Shown: piece by piece, positions 19,844 through 30,633 of the stretch
Position numbering within the stretch: position 1 is the first letter of the stretch
Layout of the letters: each line of letters begins with the position of its first letter
DNA from: Lactococcus protaetiae
GTDB lineage: Bacteria; Bacillota; Bacilli; Lactobacillales; Streptococcaceae
Direction: 5' to 3'
Assembly: GCF_006965445.1 (NCBI RefSeq)
Contig: NZ_CP041356.1
Coordinates: forward strand, 2,542,001 to 2,606,000
Length of the DNA stretch: 64,000 nucleotides
Position numbers and translations under genes: made by a program
Notes under the pieces: model-generated
What the model was told of the DNA's origin: nothing
Seen by the model: only the letters and a program-made list of their open reading frames with translations
The model's database searches: none

Positions 19844-21025
19844 TCACTCATCTTTTTCAGAAGCTTCTTTGCTTTCTTCATTCAATTGTGCTTTAATCGC
19901 TTCAAGTTGAGCTTGGAGTTCTTCTTTTTCGGAGGGGTGTTCTTCATCGTCTTCATCATCTTTACGGCGTTTCCATAAGAGGAAGAATAGGAAAAGTAGT
20001 GCCAAAAGAATCAGGAGAATTCCCAGCCAAATCAACCAGTTTTTATACCAAGGTTCTGGTTTAACCGTGACATCCTTAGCATTTAATTTTCTTGCCGTTT
20101 CTCCAGAAATTGTAAAGTCTCGCGTAAATTGCCAGCGATAATCAAATTTCTGCGCTTTACCCGCCGCATCTTTATATGAATATTTTCCATTCGCATCTTT
20201 TTGACCATAGACCGTCATGGTTAAACGATACTTCCCTGCCTCAAGACGCTTTCCTTCGCCAATCGCAATAGGATAATCAAAATTAGTATTAGGAGCCATC
20301 TGCATCATTTCTTTATTTGCAGTATAGGACAAACTCGTATTACTCAATCCCTTAATCGTTGCTTGCGCATACATTTGATTAAGGTATCCTGCATTTGGAT
20401 TTTGTAGATTAGCATTAATGACATTTCTATAGTTCACTTGGCCTGGAGCCACAGCGTTCATTTTTAAATCTGGTGCAACCCCTGTTTTATCTTGTTGCAT
20501 CAAAAGTGCAACGACATACGCATATTTATTTTGAATACTCAAACCTTTAGATTTGGAGTCTGTTGTGCCAGAATCTTTTTCTTTAAACGTAATCCCACCT
20601 GCGATAACCCCTTTAAAAGTTTCATCAGGCATCTTAACATTAATTTTTACCTGTTGTGATGATTTTGGAGTAAGGGTAATTTCTTTGGGCATCGTCGCAT
20701 AGTCTGCAAGATTGTACTTTAAAGTGCGATCTGGCTTAATCTTATTTGGAGAATATTCGATGACGCCATTAATATTCGTTGTGGCACTTGCGATTGCTTC
20801 TTCAACAATTACCGTTTTCTCTGTTGAGTTTTTGAGTGTAACGGTCAAAGTCTGAGATTGACCAGGGGTCATTTCTAAATTGAAATACCCACTTTGACCG
20901 ATTTGATTTTCTGGGAGAACGGGGTTCACCGAGAAGTTAAACTCGTTGGCATAAGCCACTTTACTAATTGCTCCAAGAGTAAAGATTGTCGCAATTAATA
21001 ACAAAATTTTTCTATAATTTTTCAT
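19844..21025 (-). CDS. WxL-interacting protein (DUF916/DUF3324)
   Basis: A 393-residue surface protein. A signal peptide (MKNYRKILLLIATIFTLGAI) ends near AYANE. Two beta-sandwich domains follow in the order of DUF916 then DUF3324 proteins (NFSVNPVLPENQ, TPGQSQTLTVTLKNS; later LQNPNAGYLNQMYAQATI). A C-terminal membrane helix (NWLIWLGILLILLALLFLFF) and a charged cytoplasmic tail rich in Asp/Glu close it. Such proteins bind WxL proteins and host matrix at the cell surface. It is the last gene of the WxL locus. Confidence 0.9.
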   Translation of the reverse strand: MKNYRKILLLIATIFTLGAISKVAYANEFNFSVNPVLPENQIGQSGYFNLEMTPGQSQTLTVTLKNSTEKTVIVEEAIASATTNINGVIEYSPNKIKPDRTLKYNLADYATMPKEITLTPKSSQQVKINVKMPDETFKGVIAGGITFKEKDSGTTDSKSKGLSIQNKYAYVVALLMQQDKTGVAPDLKMNAVAPGQVNYRNVINANLQNPNAGYLNQMYAQATIKGLSNTSLSYTANKEMMQMAPNTNFDYPIAIGEGKRLEAGKYRLTMTVYGQKDANGKYSYKDAAGKAQKFDYRWQFTRDFTISGETARKLNAKDVTVKPEPWYKNWLIWLGILLILLALLFLFFLLWKRRKDDEDDEEHPSEKEELQAQLEAIKAQLNEESKEASEKDE

Positions 21026-21163
21026 TATTCCCTCTTTCTAAAAATGTAGCGATACATTCTATTAGTCAATCGTTGTCTTACTATAAATATAAAATAAGTC
21101 CGTTGTTCTAAATGGAAATTGCTTTCCATTTAGAACAAAAATACAAATTAACCAATCCTTCTA

Positions 21164-24100
21164 TTAATTGGTGGGTACATCATTGAGAGACCAAGTCAAT
21201 TGTCCTTCGTAAGTTCCTTTTTCTTGACTCTGTACAGGGATATTCAGTTGAATACCTTGTCCAGTGCCTGAATTCCAATTTTGATTCAAATTGAATGTAC
21301 CGGTTGTTGGTGCTGTATTTGCGTAAATTTGCATAGCAGCACTTGTAATTTGTTGGCTTCCTGTTCCATTCTTGAAGATAAGATATGGAGCAAGATTATT
21401 TCCATTTGTGACCCCTTGCAAATCTTGGGTTTGTGCAACAGTAACGTCCCAAGGTTTAAGCCCTGTTCCTGTGCGAGTATCTGTGACGGTCACATCACTT
21501 GAAGGACTTTGTGCCCAAGCAACCAAAGGTTTTGGACTAACATTTAATGTTCCAAAGTCATACATCGTAGGAGTGGTTAAACTAATTGATCCAAAGCTTA
21601 AATTAATAGTGATCTCTTTTGATACACCATTGTAAGTATAAGTTACAGGATGGATATTTCCATTTTCATCAATGATTGGATTATCAGCCGTAATGGTTTG
21701 TAAAGTACCGACTAAACCTACCGGAGTAGAAATTGTCGGATCTTCTATTGTGCCATCTGCTTTGAAGCCCAAAGCATAAGTCCAATTTCCATCTAAATCG
21801 GCTTGATTTTTAAGCGCATTAGCCTCATCCCCTGTCATACTTGTATCATAAGCATTCACAGCAGTCTGATGGTCTGATGAAATAACCGCAGCTTGTGGAA
21901 CAACAACAATATTACTTTTAGCCGTACTACTGCCCAGTGTCCAAGTCATTGGAACTTCTGCATAAGACTGACCTTGAGCGTTTGTCTCTGAGGAAGTAGG
22001 GTCTTGAATCGTCGTACCTGCATTGTTAATTGTTGATAAAGTCCCATCACTCACAGTAATATCGGACATTACTCCTACCCCTTTCAAACCAACAATTTGT
22101 TGGAGTTGAGTCTGAGTTAATGAGGAGGCATTTGTTCCTGAACTGGTATTAGGTAGGATATAATTTCCTGCACTCAACGAAGTTGTATTATCTGTGACCA
22201 CATTTTGAATAATATAACTCCCAAAAGTAGTTTGGTCATTCGAGCCGTTTTGTTGGTTCCCTGTGAAGTAATCTCCCGTAGCAAAATTACGTGTGGCTCC
22301 TGTGGTCCCCGCACTGACATCGAAATTAGGATTTGTTTGGGGTAGTTGTTCAAAACATTTCCGTTGTAACCCGATGCCGAACGAGATTTTATATATCCAG
22401 GAGCATCAGAATTGAAAGAAAATGGTTGATTATTAGCCACACTACTTAAATCTGGATTATAGTTCATGACATATTTCAATTCAAAACTTGATGTTGGTGT
22501 ATTTGGATTCACAGATGCCCACGCTTGCATAGCTGTTCCTGGTGTTGGAGTTCCTGTAGTTACACCTGGTAGATTATATTGCCAATTACCTGTTGAACTG
22601 TTTAAACCTGTGGTATTGAAAACACGTATCTGTCCAGGAACAACATAACCAATCCAAGTAGGATTCGTTGGACTAGTTCCTGAATTTAATGTGTAATCTC
22701 CGAGAAAAGCATAATTATTTTTAGAATCAACGCCTTGGAAATTACCCGGTGTGATATTAAATGCACCTGAACCTGTCGAGGCATTGCCACCATTAAAAGT
22801 CAGAACTGGAAAGCCCTTTTGTGATCCCCAATAAGCTCCTGAATAAGTTGTGCTTGGAGAAATTACAGTTCCCGTAGGAATCCATGATAAACTTGCTCCA
22901 CTTTCACTCATATCCAAATCAGAGAAATTCATCAAACCAGGAGTATTTATATATGGACTAGAAAGTTGTACATTTTTCCCCACAATGAGTTTGGCTCCTG
23001 AAATGACAGATGATGTGGAAGTAACCCCAAGTGTAGAGTTATCACTAAGCGTCAAATTGCCCGATGTTGCATAAGTAGAGGCATGATTAGTTGCTGTTGC
23101 ATTCGCTCCATTTAATAGTCCCCTGATACAGTTGTATTAACTCCTGGCATAACACTAGCGGAACTAAAGTTTACAACTTTCCCAGTAATCATAATTGGGT
23201 TCGCAACATTTCCTGACCCATCACCAAATTGAATCGTAGAAACATTACTGCCAGCATTAGCATAAACAGAGGTCAAATTATCGCTTGAAGCACTATTATA
23301 TATGCTACCAGCAATTGTGGTTCCTTCTCCAATTTTTGTAGTAACATTACGAGCCAATCCACTTGATAAAACGATTGAACGATTTGATGCATAGACATTA
23401 CCAACTGTAGCACTATCAGCATCAATTAACATATTGATAGTTCCAGCTTTAATATTTGTTGAGTTAGAACCATCTCCATAGATTGTCGCACTAGATAGTT
23501 TCGTTGCAGTATTAGCATTCGCTTTAATAGTTAGATTAATCGTATTCGTTGCATCTGTACCACTTTGAACACCTGTTTTGTTATAACCTGGTCCCGCTGA
23601 AAGATACGTATTTTGTGACGGAAATTGGAATGTATTACCATTTGGTCCTGTCAAATCAAGTGTCAGTGAGCTATTACCATAAACAACTGAATTACCAGAG
23701 TTGAAATTACCGCCACATACTGTTTTAGGACCATCCTGACGTGGAGCATTTGAGAAATCGCCACCATAGATATATACGCTAGAATTTCCAACTGTAACAT
23801 TATTCCCAGCAAGTGCATAGTTTCCACCTGTATTAGCAGGAATTACGCCATTGTTTACTACCGTTGTCATATTCCCAGAAATATATCTACCGTTCCAAGC
23901 TCCTCCTGATAAAAACCAGTCCGTCTGTCCATTATTGAATTGGGCACTAGTATTTCCGTATACAGTACCACCACTGCCATACATGCCTCCTTCAAGTGTA
24001 TCGGTTACAGCTCCATTATTGAAGTTATAGGAATTACCTATTTGGTTTCCCGACCATCCCGCTCCATATGTCCAACGAGCTGCAGAATTATTTTGTATAA

Positions 24101-26070
24101 GGTATGAGTCGCCAACTTGCCAATAATTTGAACCATTACCAGCATCGTTACCTCCACCCCCAACAATATCATTAAGATAGTATGAGTTGGCAATATTTGT
24201 ATTACTGCCATTGTAGTTCACTCCATTTGCTGCTTCAGTAGAGGCAAGAGAGCCATCCCCTTGATCCCCTATTACAACAAATCCTGAACCACCGATACCC
24301 GTACGATTTGAGGACGAACGACTACCATCGTCTACTCCGTTCTCACCAGTTGTATTACCTCCTGGTGCAGTTGAACCATCTCCAACTTCCATGATTGTAT
24401 TGCCTTTGATGAAGCCATATCCACCACCAAGTACAATATTATAATCATAACCTGCGCCAACCAGTCCTGAACGAAGCCAAGTATAAGCGTTGCCGTAAAG
24501 TTTCTCTGAAGCGGAAGATTCAGCAGTGGCTGCTGCTGCCGTTGGATTAGCATCATTAGCCGTACCAGATACAGGCATTCTTGTATTATAAAGATAATCT
24601 GCACCATAAGCGCCTGCAGCCCCACCCATAAAGGCAGTGCCACTTGTGCCATATCCTGTTTTCGTATAGTTGATGACGTTACCATACACAGTAACAGCAT
24701 TACTATTACTTCCCCAGCATTATTAGCCCCAGCTATTCCAGCAAAATTGGCATAACCACCAGTAAATTTTGAGGTATCATAATCATTTACAATTGCGGAA
24801 TTTGTGCTGCCAGATACCCCAACGGTACCATTTTGAACCCCACCATTATACATTTCTTCGCCATTGTATGATCCTAAACCCTTAAAAGTATTGTAGATTG
24901 TACCCTTAATTGTTCCGTAACCTGCACCACCATAGTAAGTCCCGTTATAACTTGCACCAGAAATCGTAGAATTCCAATTGTTGTAAACGTCACCATTCAC
25001 AGTAACAGGATTAGCACTTGTACCAACTCCTGCTCCATACATGTTTGCAATATTACCAGTAAATCCTGTTACCGAGACATTGGTATCTCCACTAATTGTC
25101 CCACCAGAAGCATTACCTCCTGTAACAGTCCCCAAACCAGAAGCATTTGTTATAGATACATGAGTACTACCTGAAATATTTCCTCCAGCGTTATTGCCGC
25201 CGTAGAAACTCATTGTTCCTGTACCAGTTGAACCTACATAAATATTGGTATCTCCTGTTACACTTGAAGTACCATCTGTACCACCATAAACTGATATACC
25301 TGTTCCTGTAAAGTTTGAACCAGGCATAAATGCAATGGGATTTCCTTGAGCATAAAAATTATGATTTCCCGCTGCAACATTGACATTACGAAAAGCGGTT
25401 GATGCACCAAAATAGTTATTGGTTGGCGTTGTAATTGTGAAACTTCCCACTGCTGCGACGTTTGGAGAGCTTACCAAGCTATCTGTAGTATTCGCAATAA
25501 TCGTAATAGATTTTACTTTACCATTCAGACTAGCAAACGTTCCGCCTGTCGTTGTATTTCCCATCGTAGTTGCACTAAGTGTAACGTTACCACCAATGAA
25601 AAGCACAAAGTCACTTGAATTATCCGCATTGGAATAAATATATTGTAATGCAGCTTGTACATTAGAATCAGTTACACTTGTATAATTTTGAACAGAAACA
25701 CCATTTTTTATAACTTCAATCTGCCCTGCAGTAACCCCCGTAAGACCAGCTATACTACTTTGATATCCAAAGCTGGTTCCATTTATCGCCTCTGTTGGCA
25801 ATTTTATATTTAAAGCTGGGCGACTAGGCTGAGGGATTGTAGTACCTTCAAAATCAGTACTACTAGTGGGAACAACGCTTTTAAGCATGGTACTCATACT
25901 AGTATTTGACGTTGTCGCTCCTACTTCTTGAGGTGATAACATCTTCCCAAGAGATGTTGGCGTAACACGTCCGCTACTAAAAGCTTGAGGAATTGCCCCA
26001 AGTTCATAGATGGGACCAATGCCAGCAACATTGCAAAAGTCACAAGTTTAAATTTGTTTTTTCTTTGCAT
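21164..26070 (-). pseudogene. Giant WxL-domain surface adhesin, four one-base frameshifts
   Basis: Restoring one G at each of four runs (plus-strand positions 25996-25999, 24712-24715, 23120-23123 and 22339-22342) joins five fragments into a 1636-residue protein. It has a signal peptide from ATG 26070 (RNKFKLVTFAMLLALVPS, RBS GGGAG) and about 1000 residues of Gly/Asn/Thr-rich beta-helix-like repeats. The C-terminal part has a WDVTV motif and ends LTWSLNDVPTN, as in WxL domains. WxL domains bind peptidoglycan non-covalently. It is transcribed with the four small WxL genes and the WxL-interacting protein. Whether the breaks are real or consensus error is discussed in the findings. Confidence 0.8.
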
Positions 26071-26117
26071 GAAATCTCCCTTACTTGTTTCTCACCACTA
26101 AACATATTATTAAAAAA

Positions 26118-26873
26118 TTAGTTAGCAGGTGTGTCATCAAGGGTCCATGTAAGGTCTGCTGTATATTTAGCTGCACCCGCTACACCTGCAGGAACTGCGA
26201 GTGTTACGGCTGTATCTTTGGTTGCACCATCTTTGCCACCAAAGTCAAGCAAGCTGTTACCTGAACCATGTCCTGCTGTTGCTCCAAGGATTGTGTCTGA
26301 TTGAACACCTGGTGTCAATACTGTTGACGCTGCTGAAATATCAGCTGGATTTGCTGTACCAGCACCTTGAATTTCTGCATCTCCAAGTGTAACTGTTGCG
26401 CCTGTAAGTGTTCCATGACCATTAGCAACAAGTCCTGCATCTGAAGTAGTGAAGTCAGTCATTTGAACTTTTAAGTTCCATCCAGAGAAGGTCCCACGGT
26501 TATCCGCTACTTGAACATAGTTTGTACGTGTGGTATCATCATCCAATTTTTGTGCTGCTGCGTTATAAACTTCTGCTTTATTGCTTACTGGATGACTACC
26601 AAAATCAAAGCTTGAGGCATAAACAATCGTCAAACCGCTATCTGGCATTGTTGGCCCTCCAGGGTTAACACCATCTGGTTCTGTAGGATTTACAGGAACA
26701 GTTGGGTCTTGTGGGTCAACTGGTCCTGTTGTATCAGTACCAGGTGTGAATGTGACTTCACCTTGTGAATTGTAGACTTGTGTTGTTGCAGCACTAGCAA
26801 TTTGTGGCGCAATAGAAGCTGCCAAAAGTCCAAGTGTGGCTAATGAAATATATTTTACTGCTGATTTAGACAT
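26118..26873 (-). CDS. WxL-domain surface protein
   Basis: A 251-residue secreted protein: signal peptide ending near SAATT, a Pro-rich linker (TGPVDPQDPTVPVNPTEPDG), then the WxL domain. The paired signatures are FSGWNLKVQM and LTWTLDDTPAN at the very end. It should be held on the wall non-covalently. It is one of four small paralogues in tandem, sharing the DFGxxxxS, YVQVxDxRGT and terminal W-x-L features. Confidence 0.9.
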   Translation of the reverse strand: MSKSAVKYISLATLGLLAASIAPQIASAATTQVYNSQGEVTFTPGTDTTGPVDPQDPTVPVNPTEPDGVNPGGPTMPDSGLTIVYASSFDFGSHPVSNKAEVYNAAAQKLDDDTTRTNYVQVADNRGTFSGWNLKVQMTDFTTSDAGLVANGHGTLTGATVTLGDAEIQGAGTANPADISAASTVLTPGVQSDTILGATAGHGSGNSLLDFGGKDGATKDTAVTLAVPAGVAGAAKYTADLTWTLDDTPAN

Positions 26874-26930
26874 GAAATTGTCCTGCCTTTCTGATATATA
26901 AATAAGTTTTTATAGCTTACTCCTCTTGTA

Positions 26931-27689
26931 TTAAGTGGGAGTATTAGTTGGTAAATCAGATAAAATCCAATTTAGTGTTGTTGTATAAGCTGCTGCATCT
27001 TTTGGTGTCGTACCGGGGACAAATAGTGTTACATCTGGAGTGAGTCCATCCTTCGTAATACTGGTTTGACTTCCCCAACGAATCACCCAAGTCCCTGCAC
27101 CTTCACCAGATGTAGCAAGTGCGACTTGCGTTTCTACACCTGGAATTAAGCGGAGTACTTCTTGAGCTTTGGGAGCAGATGTTCCATTTGTAGATGCTGG
27201 AACTGGATTTCTCAAAGAAATCGCAGAGCCGTTAAGCGTTTTATATTTCTGAGGACCTGTAGCAACTTGCGTAAATTGAGAAGTTTCTACAACTTTTAAA
27301 GCCCAACCCGAAAATGTGCCACGTCTATCTGTTACTTGGACGTAATTGGGCGTTAAAGTATCTGAATTAAAATACTTTTGAGCTTTCGCAAGGTAAGTTT
27401 GGTCTTCATTTGAGATATCGTGAGTTCCAAAATCAAAGCTTGATGCAAAATCGATTGTAAGTGGGCCATCACCGCCAGGAGTAGGTTTTGAACCGTCTGG
27501 ATTCTGTGGATCTACAGGAAGTGTAGGATCAGGTGTATTAGGATCTACAGGAGGTTGAACCCCACTTCCTGTACTAAATCCAACAATTCCTTGTGAATCA
27601 TAGGTCTGAGTTGTGGCGGCGTAAGCTTTATGAGCTAAACCCAATGAAATCAGGATGAGAGGCACGCTTAACAATGTTATTTTTTTCAC
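26931..27689 (-). CDS. WxL-domain surface protein
   Basis: A 252-residue paralogue: signal peptide (MKKITLLSVPLILISLGLAHKAYA), Pro/Asp linker, DFASSFDFGTHDIS, NYVQVTDRRGTFSGWALKV and terminal LNWILSDLPTN. Function as for the other small WxL proteins: non-covalent wall attachment and probable complex formation with the DUF916 protein of the locus. Confidence 0.9.
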   Translation of the reverse strand: MKKITLLSVPLILISLGLAHKAYAATTQTYDSQGIVGFSTGSGVQPPVDPNTPDPTLPVDPQNPDGSKPTPGGDGPLTIDFASSFDFGTHDISNEDQTYLAKAQKYFNSDTLTPNYVQVTDRRGTFSGWALKVVETSQFTQVATGPQKYKTLNGSAISLRNPVPASTNGTSAPKAQEVLRLIPGVETQVALATSGEGAGTWVIRWGSQTSITKDGLTPDVTLFVPGTTPKDAAAYTTTLNWILSDLPTNTPT

Positions 27690-27729
27690 AGTACCCTCCT
27701 TTTCATGTTATTAAGGTTAAGCAAATGGC

Positions 27730-28521
27730 TTAGTTCCCTGGAGCATTTGTTAATGACCAATTAAGTTGAGTTGTGTAAGCTGTTGCTTTATTGGTTCCTG
27801 CAATAACTTTAAGAGTAATTGGTGATGCTGTTGATACTGCATCATTATCAAGATGTGGTCCTCCGTTTTCTTGGTAGTCTGCGTTGCCACCAAGACCATA
27901 AACCCAAGTTCCCATTCCTTGATTAGTGCCTGCACCTAAAATCTTAGTTGCTGCTGTCCCTACTGTAAAGCTGTCGGTATTAACATAACCTGGTGTTGCT
28001 GCTGTGGTACCATCCGTATAGCCTTTGCTGAAAGATAGTTCTGCTCCAGTCAACTTATCTCCATCTGAATTTTGGAATTGGTCACTTTCGGCAACAGTTA
28101 GAGTCCAACCATCCCATGTTCCGCGTGTGTCTGTTACTTGGACATAGTTAGGACGGGTAATATCAACATCGTTTCCATCTTTATCTTTGCTAATCCATTG
28201 AGCATGGGCATAATAAGTTGCATCATTAGATGAAATCTTCTGTGTACCAAAGCTCAAACTTGAGGCAAAGTCAATAGAAAGTGCGCCACCTGTCCCTGGT
28301 GCTGGGTCTGTACCATCAGGATTTGTTGGTCCTACTGGAACTGTCGGATTTAATGGGTCAACTGGGCTAATCCCTGTATTATCCCCTTCTTCAAAATTAA
28401 CATAGCCATTAGACGTGTAATCTCCGCCTGTACTTGCAGCACTTACAGTACCAGCAATCATAGGTCCCACTACAAGACATGTGGTCAATACTGAAGCTGA
28501 TTTCAGTAACATTTTATTCAT
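27730..28521 (-). CDS. WxL-domain surface protein
   Basis: A 263-residue paralogue with signal peptide, linker SPVDPLNPTVPVGPTNPDGT, IDFASSLSFGTQKIS, VQVTDTRGTWDGWTLTV and terminal LNWSLTNAPGN. AAGGAG lies before the ATG. The insertion between the two W motifs is longer than in the neighbour at 26.1 kb. Confidence 0.9.
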   Translation of the reverse strand: MNKMLLKSASVLTTCLVVGPMIAGTVSAASTGGDYTSNGYVNFEEGDNTGISPVDPLNPTVPVGPTNPDGTDPAPGTGGALSIDFASSLSFGTQKISSNDATYYAHAQWISKDKDGNDVDITRPNYVQVTDTRGTWDGWTLTVAESDQFQNSDGDKLTGAELSFSKGYTDGTTAATPGYVNTDSFTVGTAATKILGAGTNQGMGTWVYGLGGNADYQENGGPHLDNDAVSTASPITLKVIAGTNKATAYTTQLNWSLTNAPGN

Positions 28522-28566
28522 TAGTTGTCTCCTTTTAAATAATCATATTTTTAATACAGTATGATT

Positions 28567-29409
28567 TTATTGAGTTACTGCAGATGTGTTACCTGACCAA
28601 TCATTGCCTGGTACTGCTTGGAGACTCCAATATAAATCTGTTGTATAAGGCGCTGCTTTTTCTACCAAACCTGCTGGAACTGTTAAACTAATTGCTGATT
28701 TTGTCGCAACTTTAGATTGATCTGACGTGTTTGCAGTATCTACTGATGCTGCATCATATGCATCTACATCACCAAAGTTGTAAAGCCAGGTTCCTGCCCC
28801 TTCATTTTCAGCTGCTGAAACAAGTTTAGTCGCTACACCTGGTGTGAGTGAGCCTGAGCTTACAACATCACTTGGTGTACCTGCGGTAATTCCATTCCCA
28901 CCTACAATTGTTCCACCGTTGAAGTTAATTTGTGCTCCAGTAAGTGCATAGCCTGCATCTGAAGAACTACCAGATGTCAAGTGAAGATCTGAGGCTTGAG
29001 TCAAGGTCAGAGTCCATCCAGCCAAATCTCCTGATTGGTCAGTCACTTGCGCATAGTTGGGTACAATTTTAGTAACGTCGTCTTTATCTACTACCATGTC
29101 AGGGTGAGCATAATAAGTTTGTGCTTGTGTAGAGATTGATTGTGTACCGAAGTAAAGGGTTGAACCATAGTCAACTGTCAAGTTACCTGATGCTCCTGGG
29201 GTTCCTGGATCTACGGGAGTCACTGGATTGGTTGGATCAGTGGGATCAAGAGGGTCTACTGGACCTGTTCCTGCTTGCAAAGTAAGGTTGGCACTAGAAG
29301 TATAGTCACCACCAGTAGTCGTTGCTGCACCTGCGGTAGAAATAAGCACTGGTCCTGCAATTAAAAGTGTTGCTAATAGTGCTGAAGATTTTAATACTAA
29401 TTTGTTCAT
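28567..29409 (-). CDS. WxL-domain surface protein
   Basis: A 280-residue paralogue, the first of the four: signal peptide ending near AGAATT, Pro/Asp linker, VDYGSTLYFGTQSIS, WTLTLTQASDL and LYWSLQAVPGN. A short Ser/Thr tail (SGNTSAVTQ) follows the final motif. AAGGAG precedes the ATG. Confidence 0.9.
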   Translation of the reverse strand: MNKLVLKSSALLATLLIAGPVLISTAGAATTTGGDYTSSANLTLQAGTGPVDPLDPTDPTNPVTPVDPGTPGASGNLTVDYGSTLYFGTQSISTQAQTYYAHPDMVVDKDDVTKIVPNYAQVTDQSGDLAGWTLTLTQASDLHLTSGSSSDAGYALTGAQINFNGGTIVGGNGITAGTPSDVVSSGSLTPGVATKLVSAAENEGAGTWLYNFGDVDAYDAASVDTANTSDQSKVATKSAISLTVPAGLVEKAAPYTTDLYWSLQAVPGNDWSGNTSAVTQ

Positions 29410-29494
29410 TAAATGTTTCTCCTTAAATGTTAATCCATTAGAAATAAACTATTTTTCAAATGGTGAGTAATAAAACTTTGGGTTTAGTATTTTC

Positions 29495-29806
29495 CTATAT
29501 GGCTTCCCTCCTTCTATACTTTTTATAAACTGTAATGAGGAATAAAAGAATCATTCCTGCAAAACTCGTTATAACTGAAGAATTTGTTGCATCTCCCGTT
29601 TTTGGAAGAATACTTTGCTCCTTAGGAAGAGTGGGTTTAGATTCCGCAGGAGGAACATTCTCACCACTAGATGACGGGGGCGTTTTCCAAACACCTGTAA
29701 ACCCTACACGGCCTTGCGTGTTATACTTTGTTTCGGCTGCGTGAGCGTAAACTGTAGGCATCATTAAAAGCAACACAAGCAAAGCAAATAAATTTTTTTT
29801 GTTCAT
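29495..29806 (-). CDS. Small LPXTG wall protein at the head of the WxL locus
   Basis: A 103-residue protein: signal peptide (KKNLFALLVLLLMMPTVYAHA), a short ETKYNTQGRVGFTG segment also found near the mature N-termini of the small WxL proteins, a Pro/Ser linker, then LPKTGD, a membrane helix and basic KKYRRREAI. Sortase would anchor it covalently. Small LPXTG proteins are a regular part of WxL loci and may act as partner or anchor for WxL proteins. It is the first gene of the operon. Confidence 0.85.
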   Translation of the reverse strand: MNKKNLFALLVLLLMMPTVYAHAAETKYNTQGRVGFTGVWKTPPSSSGENVPPAESKPTLPKEQSILPKTGDATNSSVITSFAGMILLFLITVYKKYRRREAI

Positions 29807-29960
29807 GGTTTCTCCTAATTTTTCTCTAGATTGAGAAAGTGATACTCTGTTTTTCTAGGCAAGTGATATTACCTATGTTAAACAACTAATTTTTAAAGTT
29901 TCATCCCTCCTTTTTTAAAAACACTTTCCTAATTATGAGCATAACGTCTAGAGATACTAT

Positions 29961-29985
29961 TTCAGAAAAATCATAATTTTTCTGA
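29961..29985. repeat. 25-bp palindrome, copy 1
   Basis: Imperfect dyad with core AAAAATCATAATTTTT flanked by TTCAG and CTGA, 155 bases before the first gene of the WxL locus. It is the exact reverse complement of copy 2. Confidence 0.7.
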
Positions 29986-30238
29986 TATTTAGTTTTTCAT
30001 AGTATAATATAGTAAATGAATATCTCTATAAATAGATAATTATTTTTAAATTTTTAATCTGATTCGATTCTATGTTGTACTGAGATTACCTAAAATGGAA
30101 GTTGTTATATAAAATAATCTTCACGAAAGGGTTGAAAAGATTACGATATTTTTATATAATATTCTTGTAACTAATTAATGCTTTTCTATTTTGTTGCATA
30201 ATTTCTAGTTGTTTTTATACTCGCTTTCAAACTTTTCT

Positions 30239-30263
30239 TTCAGAAAAATTATGATTTTTCTGA
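30239..30263. repeat. 25-bp palindrome, copy 2
   Basis: Reverse-complement copy of 29961-29985 (core AAAAATTATGATTTTT). It lies just downstream of a possible minus-strand -10 box at 30271-30276. Confidence 0.7.
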
Positions 30264-30576
30264 AACTCACATTATAGCTAAACCTTATGGTTAAGCCTTT
30301 TTTATTTTTATTACTCTAAAAAAATAATTAGTTAAAATGTCCTGATTCAAACAAAACGTTTATTACAAAATCTTTTTACTTACTACTTTTTAGCTCCAAA
30401 GCTCTTATGATTACGTTAAGAAAAAAGTCTATTTCTTCATTTAAGAGATTTTACCTTAAAATTTGGTTCTTTTTTTAAATTTTTAATGCAATAGCTACTC
30501 TTATTCCTATTAAAAAATTAAATTTTTTGTAACATTAGATATAATTAATTCGCTATAAGTGTTCATTAAAATAAAA

Positions 30577-30600
30577 AAAGCGTAAAATCTACGCTTTTGA
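30577..30600. terminator. Terminator after small ORF
   Basis: Stem AAAAGCGTA / TACGCTTTT, loop AAATC, downstream of the 60-residue gene on the minus strand. A CTGTCAGTACTGACAG hairpin lies between it and the gene (about 30613-30628). Confidence 0.75.
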
Positions 30601-30633
30601 TGTATTACCTTTCTGTCAGTACTGACAGATTTT

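Larger units (their letters stand above)
29807..30576. promoter_or_regulatory. Long AT-rich control region upstream of the WxL locus
   Basis: About 770 bases without a gene. It holds two 25-bp palindromes in opposite orientation (29961-29985 and 30239-30263), detailed separately. A minus-strand TATAAT lies at 30271-30276, just upstream of the second palindrome, but no good -35 is visible. The rest is featureless AT-rich DNA. Confidence 0.5.
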
